Below, in pieces: positions 7,514 through 13,829 of a stretch of 15,356 nucleotides of DNA. Under the pieces are notes generated by a model. The model was not told the DNA's origin, searched no databases, and saw nothing but the letters and a program-made list of their open reading frames with translations. Both the position numbers and the translations under genes were made by a program. This DNA is from Trueperaceae bacterium (GTDB taxonomy: Bacteria > Deinococcota > Deinococci > Deinococcales > Trueperaceae): assembly GCA_007128755.1 (NCBI GenBank), contig SKWV01000208.1, positions 1-15,356 on the forward strand, in the 5' to 3' direction. The first letter of the stretch is position 1. Each line of letters opens with the position of its first letter.

Positions 7514-7551
7514 TCGAGCGGCTGCGCCCCACGGGGGGCGCAGCCGCTCGA
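7514..7551. terminator. 17-bp perfect hairpin between the peptidase and heat-shock genes
   Basis: Positions 7514-7530 pair exactly with 7535-7551 around a four-base ACGG loop. It stands in the 110-base gap between the convergent stop codons of the peptidase and the small heat-shock gene, so it can end both transcripts. Neither side has a T-run, matching the style of the hairpin at 2114-2145. Confidence 0.8.
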
Positions 7552-7587
7552 CATCGCGACGGTATGCGCTCGCTGGCCGATACCCGC

Positions 7588-8037
7588 TCAGCGGTTCTCG
7601 ATGGCGACCTTGCGGACCTTGGCCTCGGCCACCTTCGGCATCCGCAGTTCGAGCATGCCGAAGTGGACGTGCGCCTTGATCTGCTCGGTGTCGACACCGG
7701 AGGGGAGCCGCACGGTGCGCGTGAACGCGCCGCGCGGGATCGTCTGCAGCCAGTAGCGGCGCTTCTCGCCGTCGGGCAGGCTCGGCAGCGTCGCGCGCAC
7801 CGTGAGTTGACGGCCCTCGACGCTGATGTCGAGGTCGTCGGCCTCGAGCCCCGGCACCGCGAGCTCGAGCACGAGCTCCTCGTCGGTCTCGAAGAGGTCC
7901 ATCGGGTAGGACGCGCCTTCGGGGCGGTCGAACGTGCCGGTGCCGACGTCCTGGAAGATCCGGTCGATGACGTCGAACGGGCTCTCGCCGGCGGCCCAGC
8001 GAGCCGGCATCTGGCGGGTGGAGCGAGTGAGCGACAT
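7588..8037 (-). CDS. small heat-shock protein, Hsp20/alpha-crystallin family
   Basis: From the ATG at 8037 this is a 149-residue ATP-independent holdase chaperone that binds unfolding proteins in large oligomers. The alpha-crystallin domain spans about 43-137: YPMDLFETDEELVLELAVPG (44-63), DISVEGRQLTVRA (70-82), then the conserved closing motif HFGMLELRMPK (125-135), where GML replaces the common GVL. A VAI motif (144-146) near the C-terminus matches the I/V-x-I/V tail used for oligomer assembly. I chose ATG 8037 because it has AGGAGGT four bases upstream and because MSLTR resembles typical Hsp20 N-termini. However, the frame stays open to an ATG at 8085, exactly six bases after a consensus -10, which would add 16 residues (MTELRPVAPHIVQEVT) from a leaderless mRNA. 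The extension has three A/T-ending codons among 15, more than nearby genes, favouring a leader. Expression is probably heat-responsive. Confidence 0.94.
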   Translation of the reverse strand: MSLTRSTRQMPARWAAGESPFDVIDRIFQDVGTGTFDRPEGASYPMDLFETDEELVLELAVPGLEADDLDISVEGRQLTVRATLPSLPDGEKRRYWLQTIPRGAFTRTVRLPSGVDTEQIKAHVHFGMLELRMPKVAEAKVRKVAIENR

Positions 8038-8041
8038 GGTG

Positions 8042-8048
8042 ACCTCCT
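8042..8048 (-). promoter_or_regulatory. Shine-Dalgarno AGGAGGT deciding the internal start of the heat-shock gene
   Basis: AGGAGGT lies four bases before ATG 8037. It supports initiation there even though an in-frame ATG at 8085 is placed for leaderless initiation. Confidence 0.8.
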
Positions 8049-8091
8049 GAACGATGTGGGGTGCGACGGGCCGTAGCTCCGTCATGCTGGG

Positions 8092-8120
8092 AATATAAAA
8101 CCTGCGCGTCATCGTGTCAA
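8092..8120 (-). promoter_or_regulatory. consensus sigma-70 promoter TTGACA-N17-TATATT of the heat-shock gene
   Basis: On the minus strand TTGACA (8115-8120) and TATATT (8092-8097) are separated by exactly 17 bases. This is the only promoter in the window with both consensus boxes, and the A/T-rich stretch stands out sharply from the surroundings. Transcription would start near 8085, which is also the A of an in-frame ATG. Confidence 0.85.
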
Positions 8121-8134
8121 GTCTTGTGACGTCA
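8118..8134. promoter_or_regulatory. possible operator: CAAG-T-CTTG and TGACGTCA palindromes at the heat-shock -35 box
   Basis: CAAGTCTTG (8118-8126) is an inverted repeat that overlaps the -35 box, and it is followed at once by the perfect 8-bp palindrome TGACGTCA (8127-8134). A repressor or activator site here would explain tight control of so strong a promoter. It does not match CIRCE, nor the full HspR (HAIR) consensus. Confidence 0.35.
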
Positions 8135-8216
8135 TGCCGCGCCCACAGCGCGTGCGGCGCGCCAGGACCCCCGCGAGGCATGACGACCGGCAGTGGTGAG
8201 GCGCCAGGGCGGGGCC

Positions 8217-8222
8217 TATACT
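8217..8222 (+). promoter_or_regulatory. -10 hexamer TATACT, leaderless-type promoter of the kinase/regulator operon
   Basis: TATACT is followed by 6 bases and the ATG at 8229, with no ribosome-binding site between. This spacing favours 8229 over the in-frame upstream GTG at 8193, which would lie upstream of the promoter. Confidence 0.65.
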
Positions 8223-8228
8223 CGCACC

Positions 8229-9398
8229 ATGACGGGCCATGGCGATGGCGATCCGGGAGCCTCCGCCGAGCGATACGGATGGCTCGCCGGCGTGATGACG
8301 TGGATCGCCGTGCTCGTCCCATCGGTGGTGGCGCTCACGCGGCGGAGCGAGACGGGACCCACCGAGGCCGCGTTCATGGGCGCGATGCTGCTCTTCGGGG
8401 CGCTCTTCGTCGCCCTCGCGGGCCCGTGGGGACGCTCCGGCACGCGGCGCGCGCCCGCCGCCTGGGTCGGAGCGGTCGTGGCGACCGCGACCGCCGCCGT
8501 GATGCTCGCGCCCGAGGTCGGGATCGTCTCGGTGCTGTTCATCCTCTCCACGGCGATCGCGGCACACGTGCTCGAGGCGCGCGTCGTCTACGGGATCATC
8601 GCGTTCCAGACGCTGACGACGGCGATCGCGGCGCTCGCGGCGACGTCCGATCCCCTCCTCGTCGGCGTGCAGGCGGCCGCGATCGGCGGCTTCCAGGTCT
8701 TCACCGCCACCATCACGCTCTCCATGCTCGGCGAGCGCTCCCTACGGTTGCGCCTCGCTGCGGCGAACGCCGAGCTCCGGGCGACCCGCGCCCTCCTGCG
8801 CGAGACCTCGAAGCTCGGCGAACGCGCCCGCATCTCGCGCGAGCTGCACGATCTCGTCGGGCACCACCTCACCGCCCTCAACCTCCAGCTCGAGGTCGCG
8901 GGCCACGTCGCCGACGGCCGCGCGGTGCAACCCATCGAGCGCTCGCGCGTGATCGCGAAGCTCCTGCTCGCCGACGTCCGCGACGTCGTCTCCGACCTCC
9001 GCACCACGGGGGACGTCGACGTGCGCCTCGTGCTCGAGGAGCTCGTGCGCGATCTGCCGCGTCCGCGCGTCCACGTCGCGGTCGAGGCGGAGATCGTACT
9101 GGACGACCTCGCGCGGGCCCACGTGATCGTGCGCTGCGTGCAGGAAGCGATCACCAACGCCATCCGCCACGGCGACGCCGACAACGTCTGGGTGACCCTC
9201 CGTCGCGACGGCGACGCGATCGACGTGTGCACGCGCGACGACGGCCGAGGCTCGGACACGCTCACCATCGGGAACGGACTGCACGGCATGCGCGAGCGCG
9301 TGGACGAGATCGGCGGCCGGCTCGACGTCCAGAGCGCTCCAGGCGCCGGGTTCACCGTCCGCGCCATCATCCCGCTCGCCGGGGCGGCGCCATCGTGA
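8229..9398 (+). CDS. membrane sensor histidine kinase, NarL/LiaS/DesK-type (HisKA_3)
   Basis: This 389-residue protein senses an unknown signal in the membrane and phosphorylates the response regulator encoded next to it. Residues about 17-166 form roughly five or six hydrophobic helices with only short loops, so any signal is probably sensed within the membrane. A linker (167-200) leads to the HisKA_3 dimerisation domain with phospho-acceptor His207 in RELHDLVGHHL, then an HATPase domain with N-box QEAITNAIRH (Asn310), G1-type DDGRG (337-341) and GNGLHGMRERV (348-358). The start at ATG 8229 is chosen from the TATACT hexamer six bases upstream. The stop overlaps the start of the regulator gene by four bases (GTGA), so the two are translationally coupled. 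It diverges from the heat-shock gene; whether the pair responds to stress is speculation. Confidence 0.93.
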   Translation: MTGHGDGDPGASAERYGWLAGVMTWIAVLVPSVVALTRRSETGPTEAAFMGAMLLFGALFVALAGPWGRSGTRRAPAAWVGAVVATATAAVMLAPEVGIVSVLFILSTAIAAHVLEARVVYGIIAFQTLTTAIAALAATSDPLLVGVQAAAIGGFQVFTATITLSMLGERSLRLRLAAANAELRATRALLRETSKLGERARISRELHDLVGHHLTALNLQLEVAGHVADGRAVQPIERSRVIAKLLLADVRDVVSDLRTTGDVDVRLVLEELVRDLPRPRVHVAVEAEIVLDDLARAHVIVRCVQEAITNAIRHGDADNVWVTLRRDGDAIDVCTRDDGRGSDTLTIGNGLHGMRERVDEIGGRLDVQSAPGAGFTVRAIIPLAGAAPS

Positions 9399-10042
9399 TC
9401 CGCGTCCTCATCGTCGACGACCAGACCCTCGTCCGCCAAGGCATCCGCAGCCTGCTCGAGCTCGCCGGCGGGATCGAGGTCGTGGGGGAGGCGGAGGACG
9501 GTGCCGAGGCGCTCGAGCGCATCGCGGCGCTGCGGCCGGACGTGGTCCTGCTCGACCTGCGCATGCCCGTCCTCGACGGGATCGGTACGCTGGAGGCGCT
9601 ACGCGACGTGCCCGACGCGCCGCCGTGCCTCATCCTCACGACCTTCGACGACGACGCGGCCGTCCTCGACGGCCTGCGCGCCGGCGCGAAGGGCTACCTG
9701 CTCAAGGACGTGACGCTCGAGCACCTCGTCGCGGCCATCGAGGCGCTCGCCGCCGGGCGCACCATGATCCTGCCGGCCGTCACCGAGCGGGTGCTCCGCG
9801 CCTTCGAGGGCATCGGCGGCGGCGCTCACGGCTTCACCGATCCCGAGCGCCTCACCGCACGCGAGACCGAGGTGCTCAGGCTCATGGCCGGCGGGTACAG
9901 CAACCGCGAGATCGCCTCCGCGCTCGACGTCTCCGAAGGCACCGTGAAGAACCACGTGTCGAGCGTGCTCTCGAAGCTGGGGGTGCGCGACCGCACCCGG
10001 GCGGTGCTCAAGGCGCTCGACGCCGGCTGGCTCGGCGGCTGA
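9395..10042 (+). CDS. NarL/LuxR-family response regulator
   Basis: This 215-residue DNA-binding regulator is the partner of the kinase just upstream. The receiver domain (1-120) has the acidic pair Asp8-Asp9, phospho-acceptor Asp54 in LLDLRMP, Thr82-Thr83 and Lys104 in YLLKD. A short linker leads to the LuxR-type helix-turn-helix (about 151-212): LTARETEVLRLMAGGYSNREI, then LDVSEGTVKNHVSSVLSKLGV. It starts on a GTG that shares GTGA with the kinase stop; homology begins at the next codon (IRVLIVDDQ), so this start is secure. It ends eight bases from the stop of the convergent LOG-family gene, with no hairpin visible, so the two transcripts may overlap. The target genes are unknown. Confidence 0.95.
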   Translation: MIRVLIVDDQTLVRQGIRSLLELAGGIEVVGEAEDGAEALERIAALRPDVVLLDLRMPVLDGIGTLEALRDVPDAPPCLILTTFDDDAAVLDGLRAGAKGYLLKDVTLEHLVAAIEALAAGRTMILPAVTERVLRAFEGIGGGAHGFTDPERLTARETEVLRLMAGGYSNREIASALDVSEGTVKNHVSSVLSKLGVRDRTRAVLKALDAGWLGG

Positions 10043-10050
10043 CGCCTCCC

Positions 10051-10746
10051 CTACCAGGGCAGGTTGAAGCCGGCGTGGTTCGCCGAGGTGTAGTACGCGT
10101 CGATCTCGCTCGGGATGGTCGACACGTCGTCGACGATCTTGAACAGGTGCAGGTCCTCCTCGGAGATGGTGCCCGCGCGCACCAGCGTCCCCTGGAGCCA
10201 CTGCACCAGGCCGCGCCAGAACTCGACCCCCACGAGGAACACCGGGAAGGGCGTGATCTTCTTGGTCTGGATGAGGGTCAGCGCCTCGAACAGCTCGTCG
10301 ACGGTCCCGAACCCACCGGGGAAGACCACGAACGCCGTGGAGTACTTCACCAGCATCACCTTGCGCACGAAGAAGTACTTGAAGCGCAGTTCGTGCGTCT
10401 GGAACTCGTTCGGGGCCTGCTCGTGCGGAAGGTCGATGTTGAGGCCGATGCTCTTGCCGCTCGCCTCGATCGCGCCCTTGTTGGCCGCCTCCATGATGCC
10501 CGGTCCCCCACCGGTGAGCACGGCGTAGCCGGCCTTGGCGAGGTCGCCCGACAGTCGTTCGGCTCGCCCGTAGTAGACGTCGTCGGGCGCGAGACGCGCC
10601 GATCCGAAGATGGTGACGGCCTTCCCGACCGTGGCCATCTCCTCGAACCCCTGCGCGAACTCGCCCAGGATCCGGAACATCCGCCACGAATCGGTGGCCA
10701 GCGCCTCGATCACGTACTGGCGATCGTTGTGCTCATCGTGGTTCAT
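10051..10746 (-). CDS. LOG-family (TIGR00730-like) Rossmann-fold protein, putative nucleotide phosphoribohydrolase
   Basis: This 231-residue cytoplasmic protein has the two signatures of the LOG family: GGGPGIMEAANKGA (79-92) and PGGFGTVDELFE (143-154). These proteins were long misnamed lysine decarboxylases; characterised members remove ribose 5-phosphate from nucleotides such as cytokinin-type AMP derivatives or purine/pyrimidine monophosphates. FGSARL (47-52) and a conserved Arg128-Lys129 before the second motif agree with the fold. It is the longer form with an N-terminal helical segment of about 40 residues. ATG 10746 is chosen because homology begins soon after it and TAGCAT ends five bases upstream; the frame continues further upstream, but out of register with the HAD phosphatase gene that occupies it. 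It follows that gene by eight bases. Substrate not determinable. Confidence 0.92.
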   Translation of the reverse strand: MNHDEHNDRQYVIEALATDSWRMFRILGEFAQGFEEMATVGKAVTIFGSARLAPDDVYYGRAERLSGDLAKAGYAVLTGGGPGIMEAANKGAIEASGKSIGLNIDLPHEQAPNEFQTHELRFKYFFVRKVMLVKYSTAFVVFPGGFGTVDELFEALTLIQTKKITPFPVFLVGVEFWRGLVQWLQGTLVRAGTISEEDLHLFKIVDDVSTIPSEIDAYYTSANHAGFNLPW

Positions 10747-10751
10747 GGTCG

Positions 10752-10757
10752 ATGCTA
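10752..10757 (-). promoter_or_regulatory. -10 hexamer TAGCAT containing the stop codon of the upstream HAD gene
   Basis: TAGCAT lies five bases before the LOG-family ATG at 10746, and its first three bases are the TAG stop of the HAD phosphatase gene. It would give a leaderless LOG message inside what otherwise looks like an operon. Confidence 0.5.
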
Positions 10758-11417
10758 CCGCGTGGACTCGGTGCGAACGTCCTGCGCGACGGCGTCGAGC
10801 AACGGCTCGATCGTGTCGCAGAGCCTGTCCGGCCGCGCGGCGCGGAGGCGCTCGGCGTCGTGCGTGCCCCACGTCAACGCGAACGTCGCGAGCCCGGCCG
10901 CCTTGCCGGCGCCGACGTCGTGGACCGTGTCCCCCACCATCCAGGTGCCCCGCGCGCCCAGCGCCGCGAGCGCGTGCAGCACGACGTCGGGAGCGGGCTT
11001 GTGGGGGAAGTCATCCGTCCCCTGGACGTGATCCAGCACGTCCGCCAGGCCCATCGCGGCGACGAACCGCTCCGCCATCTCGGTGCGCTTCGTCGTCGCG
11101 ACCGCGAGCCGGTAGCCCCGGCGCCGCAGCTCGCGCAGCACGCCCACCACGCCCGGGAACGGGCGCGAGTGGGTGGTGAAGGTGAGCGGGTAGTGGGCGC
11201 GGTAGGCGAGCGTGAGGGCCGGGACCTCCTGCGCGTCGGCGAACATGCCGAAGATGTCGTCGAGCGGCAAGCCGATGGTGCCGCGCAGCTCCTGCGCCGG
11301 CGGTGCCGGCAGACCGCGCGTCGCGAACGCGTGCGTCAACGAACCCAGGATGTCGGGGAGCGAGTCGACGAGGGTCCCGTCGAGATCGAACACGACCGCC
11401 GGCGGCAGCGCGCTCAC
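10755..11417 (-). CDS. HAD-family hydrolase, phosphoglycolate phosphatase-like
   Basis: This 220-residue protein is a haloacid dehalogenase-type phosphatase with a helical cap. All four motifs are present: motif I FDLDGTLVD (10-18) with Asp11 and Asp13, motif II around VATTKR (106-111), motif III Lys140 in HKPAPD and motif IV GDTVHDVGAGKAAG (162-175) with Asp163 and Asp167. The cap (about 19-85) and HSRPFPGV are like phosphoglycolate or pyrophosphate phosphatases (Gph/PpaX), but the substrate cannot be assigned. The start is a GTG at 11417 overlapping the mutS2 stop by four bases (GTGA), implying coupled translation. Phosphoglycolate arises from 3'-end processing of oxidative DNA breaks, so coupling with a DNA-maintenance protein is suggestive, though HAD genes occur in many contexts. 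Confidence 0.92.
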   Translation of the reverse strand: MSALPPAVVFDLDGTLVDSLPDILGSLTHAFATRGLPAPPAQELRGTIGLPLDDIFGMFADAQEVPALTLAYRAHYPLTFTTHSRPFPGVVGVLRELRRRGYRLAVATTKRTEMAERFVAAMGLADVLDHVQGTDDFPHKPAPDVVLHALAALGARGTWMVGDTVHDVGAGKAAGLATFALTWGTHDAERLRAARPDRLCDTIEPLLDAVAQDVRTESTR

Positions 11418-13735
11418 GAGCGGAGGTAGGCGACGGTCACACCGTGCCCTCCCTCGTAGGGAACCGCGTCCTCGAAGCGCTCGACCAGCCGCTCCTGCTT
11501 CAGGTACTGCCGCACGGCGTCGCGCAGGGCCCCGGTCCCCTTCCCGTGGAGGATCCGCACCGCGGGCGCCTTCACCGCGTGCGCTTCGTGGACGAAGTCG
11601 CGGATGGCCTCCAGCGCCGACTCGACCCGCTCGCCCCGCACGTTGAGCTCACGAACCGCTTGCGAGACGGCCGCCACCGGCGCGTCGCGACGGCTGCCCG
11701 CCGACGCCTTCTCGCGCGGCCGCACCCGCTTCGCCTCGCGACGGGGGACCTCGACCTTGAGCAGGCCGAGCTGGACCACCAGCACGTCGCCCCGGACCTC
11801 CACCACCGGGCCCTCGGCGCCGTACGACTCCACGCGCACCAGCGTCCCCGGCTGGAGCGTGTCCGTCGCCTCGCGCTCCTTCGGTGGCCGGCGCAGGACC
11901 CGCGTCTCCTTGCGCAGCGCCTGCAGCGCCTCGATCGCCTGGCCGCGCGCCTGCGGATCGGTCGCCGCCGTCCGGCGCAACTCCGTCGCACGCTGCAGCG
12001 TGCCCTTCAGCATCTCGTCCGCCTTCTCGGCCGCGCGCTCGAGCAGCTCCTCCTCGCGTTCGCGCAACCGCGCGATCTGCTCGCGCAGCACCTCGGCGTC
12101 GCCGCGCGCCTCGTCGGCGGCGGCGCGCGCTTCGTCGAGCTCGCGCTGCAGGGACTCGCGCTGCCGCTCGAGCGTCTCCAGCAGGAACTCCAGCCGCGCG
12201 CCCTCGGGCCCGAGCAGCTCCGCGGCACGCTCCAACAGCCCCTCGTCCAGCCCGATCCGCTTGGCGATCGCGAGCGCGTACGAGCGGCCGGGCTGGCCGA
12301 CGACCAGTTCGAACGTCGGCTGGAGCGCGTCGACGTCGAAGCGCATGGCGGCGTTGTGCACGCCCTCGCACCGGGACGCGAACACCTTGAGCGGCGCGAG
12401 GTGGGTGGTGACGATCGCCACCGCGCGCCGTGCCAGCACCGTCTCGAGGATGGCCTGCGACAGCGCCGCGCCCTCGTCGGGGTCGGTGCCCGAGCCGAGC
12501 TCGTCGATCAGCACCAGCGTGTCGGGAGCGGCCTCCTCGACCACGCGACGGAGGTTCGTGAGGTGCCCGGCGTACGTCGACAGGCTCGCCTCGATGCTCT
12601 GCTCGTCCCCGATGTCGGTGAGGACCGCCCGCACGCGCGGCACGCCGACACGCTGCGGCCGCCCGTCGGCGCGCGTCCGAGACGCGGCCACGAACAGCCC
12701 GGCGTGGGCCATCAGCACGGCCAGCCCGACCGTCTTGAGCAAGACCGTCTTGCCGCCGGCGTTCGGTCCGGTGACGACGAGCACGCGACCGTCGTCGTCG
12801 AGCTGGACGTCGTTCGGCACGCAGCCCTCGACGAGCGGATGGCGCGCGGCCGGCAGCCGCAGCGCGGCGCCCTCTGCGATCTCGGCGCGCACGAGCGACC
12901 AGTCGCGCGCCAGGCGCGCACTGGCGACGGCGACGTCGAGCTCCGAGAGCGCGTCGAGCGTCGGCTCCAAGTCGGGGTCGAAGGCGAGCCGCTGACCGAG
13001 GGCGATCAGGATGCGCCGCACCTCGTCGCGGTCCTCGATCTCCAGCACCGTGAGCTCGTTGTTCATGGGGACGACGGAGGCCGGTTCGACGAACACCGTC
13101 TGCCCCGAATCCGACACGTCCATGACGATGCCGGGCACGCGCGATTGCGCCGACGCCTTGATGGGGATCACGTAGCGGTCACGCCTCAGGGTGATGATCG
13201 GGTCCTGCACGTGCTCGGCATGCTGGGCGAGGAGCTGCGTGAGCCGGTCGCGGATGCGGCCGCGCAGGGGCTGCAAGCGCCGCCGGACGTCGCGCAGCTT
13301 GGGGGTGGCGTCGTCGCGGACCTCGCCGTTGGGATCGAGCTGCTCCCGCACCGTCCGGAGCGGACCGTCGAAGGAGGCCATGCGCGCGGCGAGCTCGCCG
13401 AGCCGCGGCCGACCGCCCCGCGCCAGCGCACGCCTGACGGTCCCGGCCGCGTCCATCGTGTACGCGATCTGCAGCACCTCGCGACCGTCGAGGATGTGCC
13501 CGTCCCGGACGCGCTGCACCAAGGGGCGGACGTCCTCGACCCCACCGAGCGGGACGTCGTCGCCACCCAGGACCTCCTCCGTGCGCTCACAGGCGACCTC
13601 GATCGCGAAGTCGCTCATGTCGGGCGTCACGGTGCGCGCGCGGTCGCGGCCGAGCGGCGTCGAGGCGCGATCGGCGAGCGCGTCGATCACGCGACCGAAC
13701 GCGAGCTTCTCGAGGGTGGTGGGGGCGACGCGCAT
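11414..13735 (-). CDS. mutS2: endonuclease MutS2 (MutS-like ATPase with C-terminal Smr domain)
   Basis: This 773-residue protein matches MutS2 in full length. MutS2 acts on branched DNA to suppress recombination and, in some bacteria, splits collided ribosomes; it does not take part in ordinary mismatch repair. Visible parts are the MutS core and clamp, RRDRYVIPIK and SDSGQTVFVEP typical of MutS2, Walker A GPNAGGKT (323-330), Walker B LIDELGSGTDPDEG with Asp411-Glu412, a long charged coiled coil (about 500-600) and the Smr nuclease domain with LNVRGERV (697-704) and HGKGTG (730-735). The Smr motif has LNVR where many nucleases have LDLR, so nuclease strength is uncertain. I chose ATG 13735 because homology starts at once (TTLEKLAFGRV); 45 further in-frame codons upstream look non-native. 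The stop overlaps the HAD start (GTGA). Confidence 0.95.
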   Translation of the reverse strand: MRVAPTTLEKLAFGRVIDALADRASTPLGRDRARTVTPDMSDFAIEVACERTEEVLGGDDVPLGGVEDVRPLVQRVRDGHILDGREVLQIAYTMDAAGTVRRALARGGRPRLGELAARMASFDGPLRTVREQLDPNGEVRDDATPKLRDVRRRLQPLRGRIRDRLTQLLAQHAEHVQDPIITLRRDRYVIPIKASAQSRVPGIVMDVSDSGQTVFVEPASVVPMNNELTVLEIEDRDEVRRILIALGQRLAFDPDLEPTLDALSELDVAVASARLARDWSLVRAEIAEGAALRLPAARHPLVEGCVPNDVQLDDDGRVLVVTGPNAGGKTVLLKTVGLAVLMAHAGLFVAASRTRADGRPQRVGVPRVRAVLTDIGDEQSIEASLSTYAGHLTNLRRVVEEAAPDTLVLIDELGSGTDPDEGAALSQAILETVLARRAVAIVTTHLAPLKVFASRCEGVHNAAMRFDVDALQPTFELVVGQPGRSYALAIAKRIGLDEGLLERAAELLGPEGARLEFLLETLERQRESLQRELDEARAAADEARGDAEVLREQIARLREREEELLERAAEKADEMLKGTLQRATELRRTAATDPQARGQAIEALQALRKETRVLRRPPKEREATDTLQPGTLVRVESYGAEGPVVEVRGDVLVVQLGLLKVEVPRREAKRVRPREKASAGSRRDAPVAAVSQAVRELNVRGERVESALEAIRDFVHEAHAVKAPAVRILHGKGTGALRDAVRQYLKQERLVERFEDAVPYEGGHGVTVAYLRS

Positions 13736-13744
13736 AGCGTCGCG

Positions 13745-13750
13745 ATGATA
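13745..13750 (-). promoter_or_regulatory. -10 hexamer TATCAT, probable near-leaderless promoter of mutS2
   Basis: TATCAT ends nine bases before ATG 13735, so transcription would start zero to three bases before the start codon. It lies in the 94-base gap after pta, where no Shine-Dalgarno sequence is seen before mutS2. Confidence 0.45.
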
Positions 13751-13829
13751 CGCGCTGGCCGGCCCGGCGGCGTCACGCGACCCGACGAGGCGCGCCGCGT
13801 CGGCCTCCGGAGGGGCGCCGGCGGTCACG

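Noticed and set aside
8193..8228. GTG at 8193 as the histidine kinase start
   Set aside because: It would lie upstream of the TATACT promoter hexamer; ATG 8229 is correctly spaced from it.
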